A DNA stretch of 64,000 nt from Aquabacterium fontiphilum (GCF_009909205.1 NZ_JAAAPN010000001.1:420425-484424); one strand, 5' to 3'; positions 36,944 to 47,664 are shown, counted from the stretch's first letter. Made by a program: numbers and translations. The notes: generated by a model not told the origin, from the letters alone.

Positions 36944-36990
36944 CATGCGCCCGATGGCGCCTGGCGCGCCGCAGCACACAAGGCCCCATC

Positions 36991-37272
36991 ATGAAAGCAA
37001 TCTGGAACGGCGTCGTCATCGCCGAAAGCGACGACATCGTCACCCTCGAAGGCAACCACTACTTTCCCCGCGCTGCGCTGAAGGACGCGTACGTGACCTT
37101 CAGCAACCACCGAAGCAGCTGCGCCTGGAAGGGCCAGGCCCAGTGGTTGAGCCTGTTCGTCAATGGCGAAATGAAGCCCGACGCCGTGTGGTTTTACCCC
37201 GAGCCAACCGAAGCCGCGCAAGAGATCAAGGGCCGTGTGGCGTTCATGCCCGGCGTGACGATCTCCGACTGA
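36991..37272 (+). CDS. DUF427 domain protein
   Basis: 93 residues. MKAIWNGVVIAESDDIVTLEGNHYFP, SCAWKGQAQWLSL and AVWFYPEP are typical of the DUF427 family, a small beta-tent fold protein with no established reaction. Starts at ATG 36991. Single gene, 47 bases after the MFS stop. Confidence 0.9.
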   Translation: MKAIWNGVVIAESDDIVTLEGNHYFPRAALKDAYVTFSNHRSSCAWKGQAQWLSLFVNGEMKPDAVWFYPEPTEAAQEIKGRVAFMPGVTISD

Positions 37273-37370
37273 AAGCGGGGTGATGCCGGCATGGCGCGCG
37301 GGGCGCGCGCATGTGGGCCACAATGGGATCGGAAAGTTGGTCGCGTTCCTGTGTGGCCCTGGAGATTCCC

Positions 37371-38249
37371 GTGGTCCGCATTGAACTGTCCGTCGACCTT
37401 GTGTACGAAGTGGCACCCCCCGGCGCCGATTTCGTATTCAACATCCATGGCGCGCACACCCGCTGTCAGGTCATCCGCAGCGAACGGCTGGACATCAGCC
37501 AGGCCGTCCTGCCCCAGGTCTTCACCGATCCGGTCAGCCATAACCGCTACCTGCGTCTGAGTGCCTGGGCCGGTCCTTTGAGGGTGAGTTATCACGCGGT
37601 GGTCGATTTACATCACCACATTTGTGCCCCCGAGCTCATCGCCGAGACGCCAGTGGCTCGGCTGCCTACCGAGGTGCTGAGCTTCATCTATCCCAGCCGC
37701 TATTGCCAGTCCGACCTGCTGGGGCCATTGGTGATGGCCGAGTTCGGGCAGCTGCCGCAGGGCTATGCGCGCGTGGTGGCCATTCAGGACTGGGTGCGGC
37801 AGCGCGTGCGTTTCGAGAGCAACACCACCACCAGTGCCACCTCGGCGATTGACACGCTCAATGAGGGGCGCGGGGTCTGCCGCGACTTTGCGCATCTGAT
37901 GATTGCGCTGTGCCGCGCGCTCAACATTCCGGCGCGCTTTGCTACCGGCATCGACTTCGGGGCCGATCCGGCGCTGGGCCCGACCGACTTCCACGCCTAC
38001 GTCGAGGTGTTTCTCGGTGGCCGCTGGTACATCTTCGACCCATCTGGCACGGCCATTCCCATGGGCTTTGTGCGCTTTGGTACCGGGCGCGACGCGGCCG
38101 ACGTGTCGTTCGCCACCATCTTTGGCTCGGTCCAGTCTCAACCGCCCACCATCCGGGTGCAGGCGTTGCAGGATGCGCAAGGGCTGTGCGAGATGCCCCG
38201 ACACCGCACCGAAGCCATCTCGACCGACGCCGCGGTGCACTGGGGCTGA
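37371..38249 (+). CDS. Transglutaminase-like cysteine protein
   Basis: 292 residues. An N-terminal transglutaminase-associated domain (IELSVDLVYEVAPPGADFVFNI) is followed by the catalytic core: Cys in GVCRDFAHL, His in DFHAYVEV, and Asp in IFDPSG. These enzymes act as peptidases or amide transferases in bacteria. The start is GTG 37371, supported by GGAG six bases upstream. The stop lies nine bases before the dbpA start. Confidence 0.88.
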   Translation: MVRIELSVDLVYEVAPPGADFVFNIHGAHTRCQVIRSERLDISQAVLPQVFTDPVSHNRYLRLSAWAGPLRVSYHAVVDLHHHICAPELIAETPVARLPTEVLSFIYPSRYCQSDLLGPLVMAEFGQLPQGYARVVAIQDWVRQRVRFESNTTTSATSAIDTLNEGRGVCRDFAHLMIALCRALNIPARFATGIDFGADPALGPTDFHAYVEVFLGGRWYIFDPSGTAIPMGFVRFGTGRDAADVSFATIFGSVQSQPPTIRVQALQDAQGLCEMPRHRTEAISTDAAVHWG

Positions 38250-38258
38250 TAATCGCGC

Positions 38259-39718
<1,460 letters not shown>

Positions 39719-39722
<4 letters not shown>

Positions 39723-41077
39723 GCGGGCCCGACCACGCCGTGCCCGACCCAGTCTCGGCAGGGTTTGCCGAGTTGGGCCTGGGCCCGGGTCTGCAGCAAT
39801 CGGTCGACGAACTCGGCCTGTCGACGCCCACGCCGGTGCAGGCGGCGGCCATCCCGGCGGCGCTGGCTGGCGGCGACGTGCTGGCGCTGGCGCAAACAGG
39901 CTCGGGCAAGACGCTGGCGTTCGTGCTGCCCATCCTGCAACAGATCGAAGACGCACATCGGCGTGGCCCTGCGTCCAGGGCAGGGGCGGGCGCCCGTCGC
40001 CCCACGCGGGCGCTCGTGCTGGCGCCCACGCGCGAGCTGGCGCTGCAGATCGGCGAGGCCATCCGCGATGCGTCGGCCTGTCTGAATGCGCCCTTGCGCT
40101 GGGGCTGCGTGTTCGGTGGCGTGTCCATCAACGCGCAGATGATGGGGCTGCGCGGCGGGGCAGACGTCGTCGTGGCCACGCCGGGTCGCCTGCTCGATCT
40201 GATCGACCACAACGCGTTGAGCCTGGATGGCGTGCAGACCCTGGTGCTGGACGAGGCCGACCGCCTGCTCGACAAGGGCTTCGAAGACGAGCTCAAGCGC
40301 GTGCTGGCGCTGCTGCCGGCGCGCCGCCAGCATCTGCTGTTCTCGGCCACGCTGGCCCCGGAGGTCGAGGCGCTTGCCGAACAACTGCTGCACGATCCCA
40401 CCCGCATCGACGTGCGCGCCGAGGCCGTCTCGGTGCCCGACATCCACCAGCGCGCCATCCAGGTCGACGCTGCCCAGCGCACGCCGCTGCTGCGCCATCT
40501 GATCCAGACCGAGGGCTGGCGCCAGGTGCTCGTGTTTGTGGCCACGCGTCACGCGTGCGACATGGTGGCGCTCAAGCTGCAGCGCCACGGGATCCGGGCG
40601 GCAGCCTTCCACGCAGACGCCAGCCAGACCGCGCGGCGCGAGGTGCTGCAGGCCTTCAAGGCCGGCGAGCTGCAGGTGGTGGTGGCCACCGACCTGGCCG
40701 CGCGCGGCCTGCATGTGGAGGCGCTGCCCGCGGTGGTCAACCACGACCTGCCGCGCTCACCGGACGACCACCTCCACCGCATCGGCCGCACCGCGCGCGC
40801 CGGCCACAGCGGCGTGGCCGTGAGCTTCGTGAACGCCGACAACGAGGCCCACTTCCGCCTCATCGAGAAGCGGCAGGGCCTGCGCGTGCCGCGCGAGCAG
40901 GTGCCGGGCTTCGAGATGAAGCAGACGGCGCCGACCAAGCCCCAGCCCCTGCGCAACCCGCTGACCGATCCCGACGGCACGGGCGGCATCAAGGGCAAGC
41001 GCAAGAGCAAGAAGGACAAGCTGCGCGAGGCGGCGGCAGCAGGTGGCGGGACCGGCAGTGATCCGCACGCCGCTTGA
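39719..41077 (+). CDS. DEAD-box RNA helicase (RhlE-like)
   Basis: 452 residues. Motifs: ALAQTGSGKTLAFVL, APTRELALQ, TPGRLLDLI, VLDEADRLLD, FSATLAPE, and HRIGRTARAG. The C-terminal tail is lysine-rich (KGKRKSKKDKLREA) and binds RNA non-specifically in relatives. The start is GTG 39719 inside the last codon of dbpA, so the two helicases are translationally coupled. RhlE-type helicases also act in ribosome maturation, which makes a shared role likely. Confidence 0.9.
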
Positions 41078-41104
41078 CGAAGTGCGCCCGGCATGATGAA
41101 ATAG

Positions 41105-41137
41105 TTTCAGATCAGCGCTGAAAAATTTCATCTGAAA
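41105..41137. promoter_or_regulatory. Operator-like repeats before the Res-Xre pair
   Basis: TTTCAG-N7-CTGAAA (41105-41123) is followed by TTTCA-TC-TGAAA (41126-41137). The repeated TTTCA/TGAAA half-sites suggest two antitoxin dimers. This lies immediately upstream of the antitoxin ribosome site (GGAG). Confidence 0.6.
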
Positions 41138-41155
41138 GTAACCGGAGCCCGCGCC

Positions 41156-41536
41156 ATGCCCGCCGTCACCGCCCTGCGCCCCGAGGCCACGCCCCAGCTT
41201 GTGCTGGGCAAGGCCACCGTGCGCGCGGCCGAGATGCTCGGGCTCAGTGGCGCGGCGCTGTCGCGGGTCATCGGCCTGAGCGCGCCCACCATTTCCCGCA
41301 TCCACCATGGCGACAAGGGCATCGATCCGGCCTCGAAAGAAGGCGAACTGGCCCTGATGCTCGTGCGCGTGTTCCGCGGGCTGGATGCCCTGGTGGGCCA
41401 CGACGATCAAAAGCGGCTGTTGTGGATGCGTTCTGCCAACCGGGCGCTTGGTGGCGAGCCGATCAAGCTCATCGAGCGTGCAGACGGCCTGGTGGCCGTG
41501 CTCAACTACCTCGACGGCATGCGGGCGCCCGCGTGA
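41156..41536 (+). CDS. MbcA/ParS/Xre antitoxin
   Basis: 126 residues. An N-terminal Xre-like helix-turn-helix (AAEMLGLSGAALSRVIGLSAPTISRIHHG) is followed by the toxin-binding domain with LMLVRVFRGLDALVGHD and the C-terminal LIERADGLVAVLNYLDGMR that inserts into the toxin active site. It is the antitoxin of the RES-domain NAD-degrading system and represses its own promoter. Overlaps the toxin gene by GTGA, so toxin translation depends on antitoxin translation. Confidence 0.92.
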   Translation: MPAVTALRPEATPQLVLGKATVRAAEMLGLSGAALSRVIGLSAPTISRIHHGDKGIDPASKEGELALMLVRVFRGLDALVGHDDQKRLLWMRSANRALGGEPIKLIERADGLVAVLNYLDGMRAPA

Positions 41537-42243
41537 GCCAGACCAAGCGCCTTGACTGGTCGCCAGACTGGCTGACTGAGCACGTGGCCGAGCAGGCCAT
41601 GGCCGCGTGGCGCGGGGTAGAGGATCAACACATTGCCTCGACCATGCGACTGGTCGACAGCGCAGCCGAGCAGGATGTGCTCGAACAGCTGCTGGAAGGC
41701 AGCAAGCCCGCCTTGCGACCGCACGCGCCCGGCCAGCATTACCTCCTGTTCACCCCGTTTCGCTACCGGCCGGCGCATCCGAGCCGTTTTCGGCGCGCCG
41801 GTACGCTGGGGGTCTGGTACGGCGCGGCCGAGCTCAAGACGGCTGCGGCCGAAGTGGCCTATTGGCGCTGGCGCTTCATCATGGACAGCGCGGGTCTCGT
41901 GCGCGAATCGCTCATCACGCGCCACACCTTTTTCCAAGCCCAGGTGCAAGGCCCTTGTGCCGATCTGATGGCCAAGCCCTGGTCGCGCCACGCCAAGGCC
42001 TGGCAGCACCCCAACGACTACAGCGCCACCCAGGCGCTGGCCGAAGCGGCGGCCGATCGTGGCGTGTACTGGATTCGGTATGCCTCGGTGCGCGACCCGG
42101 GTGGGGTGTGTGCGGTGGCCCTGACGCCGGCTGCGCTCACGGCTGCGTCGCCCATGCCCGAGTCACGCTGGCAGTGCAAGGCCACGCGCAGCAGCGTGAT
42201 GATGTCGGGCCCCGGTCAGCACCTGGTCTGGGATTTCGCCTGA
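41533..42243 (+). CDS. RES domain toxin
   Basis: 236 residues. The RES fold is seen in RYRPAHPSRFRRAGTLGVWY, the conserved Glu in TAAAEVAYWRW and the late Ser in ARSSVM/KATRSS. RES toxins are ADP-ribosyltransferase-like and degrade NAD, arresting growth. The start is GTG 41533, overlapping the antitoxin stop. It is longer at its N-terminus (about 60 residues) than minimal RES toxins. Its 3' end overlaps the convergent oxidoreductase-like gene by 28 bases. Confidence 0.9.
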   Translation: MSQTKRLDWSPDWLTEHVAEQAMAAWRGVEDQHIASTMRLVDSAAEQDVLEQLLEGSKPALRPHAPGQHYLLFTPFRYRPAHPSRFRRAGTLGVWYGAAELKTAAAEVAYWRWRFIMDSAGLVRESLITRHTFFQAQVQGPCADLMAKPWSRHAKAWQHPNDYSATQALAEAAADRGVYWIRYASVRDPGGVCAVALTPAALTAASPMPESRWQCKATRSSVMMSGPGQHLVWDFA

Positions 42244-42458
42244 TCAGGCCCATCCGCGGGCGCCGCAGCCGTGGGCTGGCGCGACTGCCATGCCCTCAGC
42301 GCCTGACGGTAGTCGTCCATGGCCATGTCATGGGCGTCGAAGATGCACGGATCACAACCGCTGCCGCAACACGCGTTGATGTCGGGCGGCTCGGGCGGCT
42401 GCGGCATGGGGTCGTGATCCGGGTGGCGGTCAAGCGGGGCGGCCGGCTGCGTGCTCAT
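42216..42458 (-). CDS. Oxidoreductase-like domain protein
   Basis: 80 residues. PPEPPDINACCGSGCDPCIFD is the cysteine-rich signature of the oxidoreductase-like domain (PF09791). The same domain occurs at the N-terminus of some eukaryotic cytochrome b5 reductase-like proteins. The role in bacteria is unknown. Starts at ATG 42458, 32 bases after the sensor kinase stop. Confidence 0.82.
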   Translation of the reverse strand: MSTQPAAPLDRHPDHDPMPQPPEPPDINACCGSGCDPCIFDAHDMAMDDYRQALRAWQSRQPTAAAPADGPDQAKSQTRC

Positions 42459-42490
42459 GGGCGAGATTGTCTCGCAAGCGCGTGGCGGCG

Positions 42491-44365
42491 TCAGGCTGGG
42501 TCCGCTTTGTCCTCACAGGCCTGGGTGGGCAGTTCGACATGGAAGCGCGCGCCTGCACCGGCGGGCGATGTGGCCCACACGCGTCCGCCATGGCGCTCGA
42601 CCACCCTTCGCACGATGGACAGCCCCACCCCCGTGCCCGGGAACTGCGAGGCCTTGTGCAGGCGCTGGAACACGCCGAACAGCCGCGAGGCCTGGGCCTC
42701 GTCAAAGCCCTCGCCGTTGTCGGCCACCGTGAAGACCAGGTGATCGCCCTGCGCCTCGGCCCGCACCTCGATGCGGGGCGCATCGGCCTTGCCCGAGAAC
42801 TTCACCGCGTTGGACAACAGGTTGGCCCAGACCTGGCGCAGCATCAGCGGGTCGCCGCATGACACCGGCAACTCGCCCACCACCACATCCGGGAAGCGGC
42901 CCGCCGCGGCGGCGCGCAGCTCGTCGAGCACCTCGGCCACCAGCGCCGCATGGTCGACCCGTTCGCAGGCCATCTCGCGTTGCTCGACCATGGCCAGCGC
43001 CAGCAGCTCGGCCGAGAGTTGGCGTAGGCGCTCGCATTCCCGCGCCACCAGGCCCATCGTGCGCTGCACGCCGGCGGGCAGGTCGGTGCCCTTTGCGTCC
43101 AGCGTCTGGCGCAGCAGCAACGCCATCGAGCCCAGCGGCCCCTGGATGTCGTGCGACACGCTGCGGCTGAAGGCGCGCAAGTCCTCGTTGGCCTGCTTCA
43201 GCGAGGCCGTGCGCGCCTGCACGCGCGACTCCAGTGCCGCGTTGAGCGCGGTCAGCTCACTTTCGCGCTGCTTCAAGTCGGCCAGCAGGCCACTCAAGGA
43301 TTGGGCGAGCTGGTCAACCTCGTCGTGTGGCTGCGGGCCGGCGTGTGGCATCAGCGCCCGCGCATGGGCGGCCACCTGCCGCAATGGGCGCGTGAGCCTG
43401 TCGGCCAGCAGCCATCCCAGGCCGCCAAACAGCGCCACGCCCAGCGCCGTCGTCCACGACAGGCGCCTGGCCAGCGCAGCCGGCTCGGCCATGGCCAGCG
43501 CCTCGGGCTGGCGCACCACCACCCACCAGTCCATGCCGGGGTAATCGCCCATGGCCTTGCTGGCGCTCGTGGCCGTCAGATAGCGCTGCCCGTCAGACCA
43601 TTGCAGCGGCTGCGGCGTGCGAAGCAGTGTCTGCATGGTTTGCCTGGCCCCCTCACCCAGGGCGGGCTCGCGCGGGCCCAGCTCGATGTCGCCCCCGTCG
43701 GTGGTCAACACGATCTCGATGCCTGCGCGCGCTGTGTGCGCCGCCAGCGCCTCGCGCCGCCGCTGATCGGCCCATTCCCAGCTCAGATGTGCACCGATCA
43801 CGCCCACGGTGTGGCCTTGCTGCTTCAAGGGGGCGGCCACGTCGACGAAGCGCAGCGGCTCGCCAGAGGCCGGCGCAGGCAGCAACGAGGCCAACAGCTT
43901 GGCGTCATGTACGCCCAGCACGCTCGTCTGTTGCAGGCCCTGCGCAAACCAGGGCCGCTGGCTCACGTCGACCGCTTCAAGCAGGCCTTGTGTGGCCGCA
44001 ATCACCTTGCCTTGCCGGTCGGTCACGCCGATCCAGCTGTAGTGGTGGCTGGATTGCTGAACCTGCTCCAGCAGTTCCCGCCAGCGTGCCGGGTCGGGCT
44101 GCAGCGCCATCAGGTCGATCAGTTGTGCAAGCTGGTCGATGTCGCGGTAGCGGGCGGCCATGTCGGCGTCGAGCCGCTGGGCCAGCCGGTCGGCCACCTG
44201 CTGCAGGGTCGCGGCGGCTTCCCGTTCGCTTTGCAACCAGGCTGCGCGCCCCGAGAAGTAACCCACGCCGCCAAACAGCACGATGGCCAGCGCAGAAAAC
44301 GCCAGCCCGATGCGCAGGCGGGCGCCGCCGCCCTGAAGCCGATTGCGCCACTGCACGCCTTGCAT
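42491..44365 (-). CDS. Membrane sensor histidine kinase
   Basis: 624 residues. Membrane helices at about 18-38 and 300-322 enclose a large periplasmic sensor of the dCache/PDC type (WIGVTDRQGKVIAATQGLL). HAMP-like and coiled-coil segments lead to the H-box SVSHDIQGPLG, N-box NLLSNAVKFS, G1 DNGEGFD and G2 GTGVGLSIV. It autophosphorylates on His. No response regulator gene is adjacent, so it is an orphan. GGGAGG precedes ATG 44365. Confidence 0.92.
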   Translation of the reverse strand: MQGVQWRNRLQGGGARLRIGLAFSALAIVLFGGVGYFSGRAAWLQSEREAAATLQQVADRLAQRLDADMAARYRDIDQLAQLIDLMALQPDPARWRELLEQVQQSSHHYSWIGVTDRQGKVIAATQGLLEAVDVSQRPWFAQGLQQTSVLGVHDAKLLASLLPAPASGEPLRFVDVAAPLKQQGHTVGVIGAHLSWEWADQRRREALAAHTARAGIEIVLTTDGGDIELGPREPALGEGARQTMQTLLRTPQPLQWSDGQRYLTATSASKAMGDYPGMDWWVVVRQPEALAMAEPAALARRLSWTTALGVALFGGLGWLLADRLTRPLRQVAAHARALMPHAGPQPHDEVDQLAQSLSGLLADLKQRESELTALNAALESRVQARTASLKQANEDLRAFSRSVSHDIQGPLGSMALLLRQTLDAKGTDLPAGVQRTMGLVARECERLRQLSAELLALAMVEQREMACERVDHAALVAEVLDELRAAAAGRFPDVVVGELPVSCGDPLMLRQVWANLLSNAVKFSGKADAPRIEVRAEAQGDHLVFTVADNGEGFDEAQASRLFGVFQRLHKASQFPGTGVGLSIVRRVVERHGGRVWATSPAGAGARFHVELPTQACEDKADPA

Positions 44366-44438
44366 TGGCCGATCCTCCCGGTGATGCTTTTGCGCAATTT
44401 ATGCCATTGGCGCCACCTGCACATGGAGTCGAACCCTG

Positions 44439-45029
44439 TCATTGAGAATCGGACACCCCCGCGGCGAACACGCCCGCATAGCGGAACACCTCGCCCGCGA
44501 CCGGGTGCGTCATCCGGAAATCCATGCGAAAGTGGGTGTCGTCTACCGCCTCTTCGACGATGGTGGTGTGGCCCAGCAGCCACTCTGGCAAGGTGAACAG
44601 CCGCCCGCCCAGACGCAGGACAAAGCGCAGGCCCTCGTAACGCAGTTGCGCGCCCTCTACGAACGGCTTCATCTCCAGGCCCAGCAGCGGGTTCACGAAC
44701 TCGATCACGCTGCCGTGTGGGCCGGGCTCCCAGGCGCTGTTGAAGTGCACCACCTCGCCGTCGGCAAAGGTCAGCGTGCGCTGCCAGTGCAGCCGGCCTG
44801 TGGCCGCGCGACGCAAGACGGTGGTGGCGACCTGTGCGCCCCGGCGGGGCACCAGCGCGCCCACCCAGCGCAGCACGCTCAGTGCGGGCTGCATGAAGCG
44901 CGGGTAGCTCACATCCATGTGGCCGCGATCCATGGCCATGCCGTCGGCCCCTTGCAGATAGTGCGCCTGCAAGGCCGGTGGCAGCTGGGCCCACCGCGGG
45001 CCGAGTGCGCGTTGCATCAGGTTGTCCAT
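44439..45029 (-). CDS. DUF4166 domain protein
   Basis: 196 residues. LMQRALGPRWAQLPPALQAHYL and WQRTLTFADGEVVHFNS, with GRLFTLPEWLLGHTTI, match the DUF4166 family. Function unknown. Third gene of an SDR-DUF2269-DUF4166 operon, a common set in proteobacteria. AGGAG upstream of ATG 45029. Confidence 0.82.
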   Translation of the reverse strand: MDNLMQRALGPRWAQLPPALQAHYLQGADGMAMDRGHMDVSYPRFMQPALSVLRWVGALVPRRGAQVATTVLRRAATGRLHWQRTLTFADGEVVHFNSAWEPGPHGSVIEFVNPLLGLEMKPFVEGAQLRYEGLRFVLRLGGRLFTLPEWLLGHTTIVEEAVDDTHFRMDFRMTHPVAGEVFRYAGVFAAGVSDSQ

Positions 45030-45054
45030 GGTCGTCTCCTTCGCCTGTCGGGCA

Positions 45055-45528
45055 TCAGGCCCAGGGCGTTTGCTTCATCACCATCAACACCACCACCGCG
45101 ACCATCGCGATGAAGGCCGGTACACCCAGCCAGAACCAGGCGCGCGCCATGCGCCAGTAGCTCGCGGGCAACGGCGTGCCGCCCGACACAGCCGCCTCGG
45201 CCAGGCGCTGCATGCGGATTTGCAGCCACACCACCGGCAGCCAGCAGGCGCCGGCCAGCAGATAGAGCCCCAGGCTGATGGCGATCCAGGGTGTGCTCAG
45301 CGGCAGGCCGATCATGTGGGCCATCCACAGGCCCGTGAGTGGCTGGATCACGATGGTCGGCGTGGTGAACAGCCAGTCGGCCAGCACCACGTGGCGGTTG
45401 GTCACGGCGATGTGGGCCACATTGCCGCTGCGGTCGGCCATCCACTTGTAGAAGGCGCTGCCCAGCCCGGTGCCGAACAGCAGCACCATGCTCAGGATGT
45501 GGATGGTCTTGAGGGTGAGGTAGCTCAT
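45055..45528 (-). CDS. DUF2269 family membrane protein
   Basis: 157 residues with four membrane helices; LKTIHILSMVLLFGTGLGSA and PLTGLWMAHMIGLPL are typical of DUF2269. Overlaps the upstream SDR gene by ATGA and precedes the DUF4166 gene by 25 bases. Start chosen at ATG 45528 with AGGAG upstream. Function unknown. Confidence 0.85.
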   Translation of the reverse strand: MSYLTLKTIHILSMVLLFGTGLGSAFYKWMADRSGNVAHIAVTNRHVVLADWLFTTPTIVIQPLTGLWMAHMIGLPLSTPWIAISLGLYLLAGACWLPVVWLQIRMQRLAEAAVSGGTPLPASYWRMARAWFWLGVPAFIAMVAVVVLMVMKQTPWA

Positions 45529-46385
45529 GATGGGCTCCTGTCGAGAATGGTGAGGATGCGCGCGGGCGTGGCCGGCAGCGGCGGGCGGCCCAGCAAGGCG
45601 GTGAGCCCCTCGGGGCTGGCCGTGTAGCCGGTGCGCAGCATGCGCAGGTTGTCGGGTCGCGCCAGCGGCGTGAACAGGCCACCCAGGGCCACCGCCCCGC
45701 GCGCCAACGCCAGCGGCACATCGACCAGGCGGGCCGGCGGCCAACCCTGGGCCCGCCGCATGGCCTGCAGCCACTCGGCCAGCGTCATCACCTCGGGGCC
45801 GACCACGTCGACCGTCTGACCGGCATCGGGCGTGTCGACGCCGGCCAACACGGCGGCCACCACATCGCCCACGTGCACGGGTTGCACCGGCTGGCGCCCG
45901 CCTTCGAGCACCGGGATCACCGGCAGCCGCGCCAGCCGCATGAACAGCCGGGCGCTGGCTCCACCCGGGCCATAGACCAGCGCGGGTCGCAACACCATCC
46001 AGCGCAGCGGGCTGGCGCGCAGCGCGTCGTCTGCGGCGCGCTTGCTCAGGTGAAAGGCCGAGAAGGCCTGGGCATCGGCCCCCAGTGCCGAGATCTGTAC
46101 CACCCGCCCGACGCCAGCCTGCGCGCAGGCGGCAAACAGCGCGGTGGGCGCAGCCGTGTGGACGGCCTCGAAGGTCTGCGCGCCCGCTTCGCCGATGAGG
46201 CCGGCGGCGTTGATGGCGGCATCGACCCCAGCCAGCAGCGGCAGCCAGTCCACCGGGCGCTGCAACTGCAACAGGTCATGGCCCTGCCGGCGCGACACGG
46301 GCTGCACCGTGTGGCCGGCGGCTTGCAGTGCCGCGGCAATGTGTCGGCCCAGAAAGCCGCTGGCGCCGGTGAGCAGGATGTGCAT
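45525..46385 (-). CDS. SDR family NAD(P)-binding protein (atypical SDR/epimerase-like)
   Basis: 286 residues. LLTGASGFLGRHIAAAL is the Rossmann motif TGxxGxxG; INAAGLIGE and VVQISALGAD follow, and the proton-donor Tyr is replaced in FHLSKRAADDAL, which leaves FxxxK. This suggests an atypical SDR that binds cofactor and may not do classical chemistry. First gene of the operon with DUF2269 and DUF4166 genes. GGAG precedes ATG 46385. Confidence 0.85.
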   Translation of the reverse strand: MHILLTGASGFLGRHIAAALQAAGHTVQPVSRRQGHDLLQLQRPVDWLPLLAGVDAAINAAGLIGEAGAQTFEAVHTAAPTALFAACAQAGVGRVVQISALGADAQAFSAFHLSKRAADDALRASPLRWMVLRPALVYGPGGASARLFMRLARLPVIPVLEGGRQPVQPVHVGDVVAAVLAGVDTPDAGQTVDVVGPEVMTLAEWLQAMRRAQGWPPARLVDVPLALARGAVALGGLFTPLARPDNLRMLRTGYTASPEGLTALLGRPPLPATPARILTILDRSPS

Positions 46386-46462
46386 GGTGGGTCTCCAGGC
46401 CGGTCAGGCGGTGGGCGAGGCGCCCTCAGGCAACGCATGGGCAGGCGGCGTGCCGCGGGCCC

Positions 46463-46780
46463 TTACCCAAGCAGCAACTGCTCATCCAGCATGTGTGCCA
46501 TCCGTCCCGTGGCCGACACGACGGTCTGCTCAAACCGGGGCGTGTTCAGGAACGCGTCCGCACGCTGCAGCAGTGTCAGCATGGAGCTGTCGAGCCGGGC
46601 CATCATGCTGACAAACTGAACCCGCTTGCGGGCGGCCCACAAGAGATCGACATCCTGGGTGGCCAGCGCACCAGCCTGGATGCACACAGAAGCGGCCTAC
46701 GCGCGCAGCCATTCCGCATGGATAGCGGCCGAGTCGATGGCATGGCGGGTAGCCGCATCAGAGATGGGAAGGTAATGCAT
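46463..46780 (-). pseudogene. Remnant of a GSU2403-family nucleotidyltransferase gene
   Basis: Read from ATG 46780, the frame gives an N-terminal piece (MHYLPISDAATRHAIDSAA), then an amber stop at 46697-46699, then continues in the same frame with ALATQDVDLLWAARKRVQFV and VVSATGRMAHM. These are pieces of the GSU2403-type nucleotidyltransferase family, which normally exceeds 250 residues. The middle and the C-terminal parts are missing. Stop codon plus deletions indicate decay. The identification of the family is from memory of its motifs. Confidence 0.55.
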
Positions 46781-46836
46781 CACCGTAAAAAACTCGAATT
46801 CGCATTTCGTACGGTGAATTCAGATGAATCAATCGC

Positions 46837-47553
46837 TTAGGAAGGGCAGGGCCCCCGCCGCGCCTGCCTGCCAGCTATCCCCGCCACACCTGCGAACCCG
46901 GCGAGGGCCAGAGCTATCGAGCCGGCCTCTGGCACTGGCGTGGCCTGGACCGTCAGCCGGTCGATCACCAGCCCGAAGTCGCCGTTGTAGCCGGCCTCGA
47001 CGGCCTGGTAGGCCAGCGTGCCGGGCTCGAAGATGGCCACCACCCGAAAACCGAAGCCTGCCTGGTTGGCAAGGCCGGGCAGGGCGGCCGTGAGGTCGAA
47101 ACTGGCGGTGGACCACGTGTCGGCCGCTGGCACCGCGAAGGTGGCCACGCGGGCCCATGCGTCGCCCGCGTCGGACGTGGCCTCGACGGCGAACCACTTG
47201 TTGCCGCTGGGCTGCGTCTTGTGGTCGAACGACAGCACGATCTGGTGGTAGCCCACCGTGGACACCAAGCCCGCCAGCCCCGCCGTGGCTGAGGCCGTGC
47301 CCTGCGCCGGGAAGCCGCCCACCGACCAGCCGCTGTCCAGCGGGAAGCCGGCCGGGTCGCCCGGCGAGCCCGAGGTGAACAGGCCCTGGGCGCCGCCGAT
47401 CAAGGCCATCGTGCCCCCACCTTCAGAAGGCAGCAGCGAGCCGGTCGAAACCTGTCCGTCGTCGCTGTTGAAATCCCAGTAAGCCAAGGTCGTGGCAGAC
47501 ACGGCCGGCAACGCGGCCGCGCCCAGCGCCAGGGCGGCAAAGAGGTGTTTCAT
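46837..47553 (-). CDS. PEP-CTERM-type exported protein with degenerate signal
   Basis: 238 residues with a signal peptide (LFAALALGAAALPAVSA). The middle is beta-rich (AYWDFNSDDGQVSTGSL). The C-terminus, VPEAGSIALALAGFAGVAGIAGRQARRG, has the hydrophobic helix and basic end of a PEP-CTERM signal, but the PEP motif reads PEA. Processing by exosortase may therefore be weaker. Start chosen at ATG 47553. Confidence 0.8.
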   Translation of the reverse strand: MKHLFAALALGAAALPAVSATTLAYWDFNSDDGQVSTGSLLPSEGGGTMALIGGAQGLFTSGSPGDPAGFPLDSGWSVGGFPAQGTASATAGLAGLVSTVGYHQIVLSFDHKTQPSGNKWFAVEATSDAGDAWARVATFAVPAADTWSTASFDLTAALPGLANQAGFGFRVVAIFEPGTLAYQAVEAGYNGDFGLVIDRLTVQATPVPEAGSIALALAGFAGVAGIAGRQARRGPCPS

Positions 47554-47664
47554 GGTGATCCCCGCAGTGGTTGGTGTGCGGCCATTCTGTTGGCCGCTCG
47601 CCCATGCCACAACTTCGGGCAGCACCCCTGATGCCAATCGGGATTTGGGGGGCTGCGCGGGCGT

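Noticed and set aside
44366..44438. Sigma-54-like TGGCATAAATTGC before the sensor kinase gene
   Set aside because: GG and GC are separated by eight bases, where the consensus needs ten.
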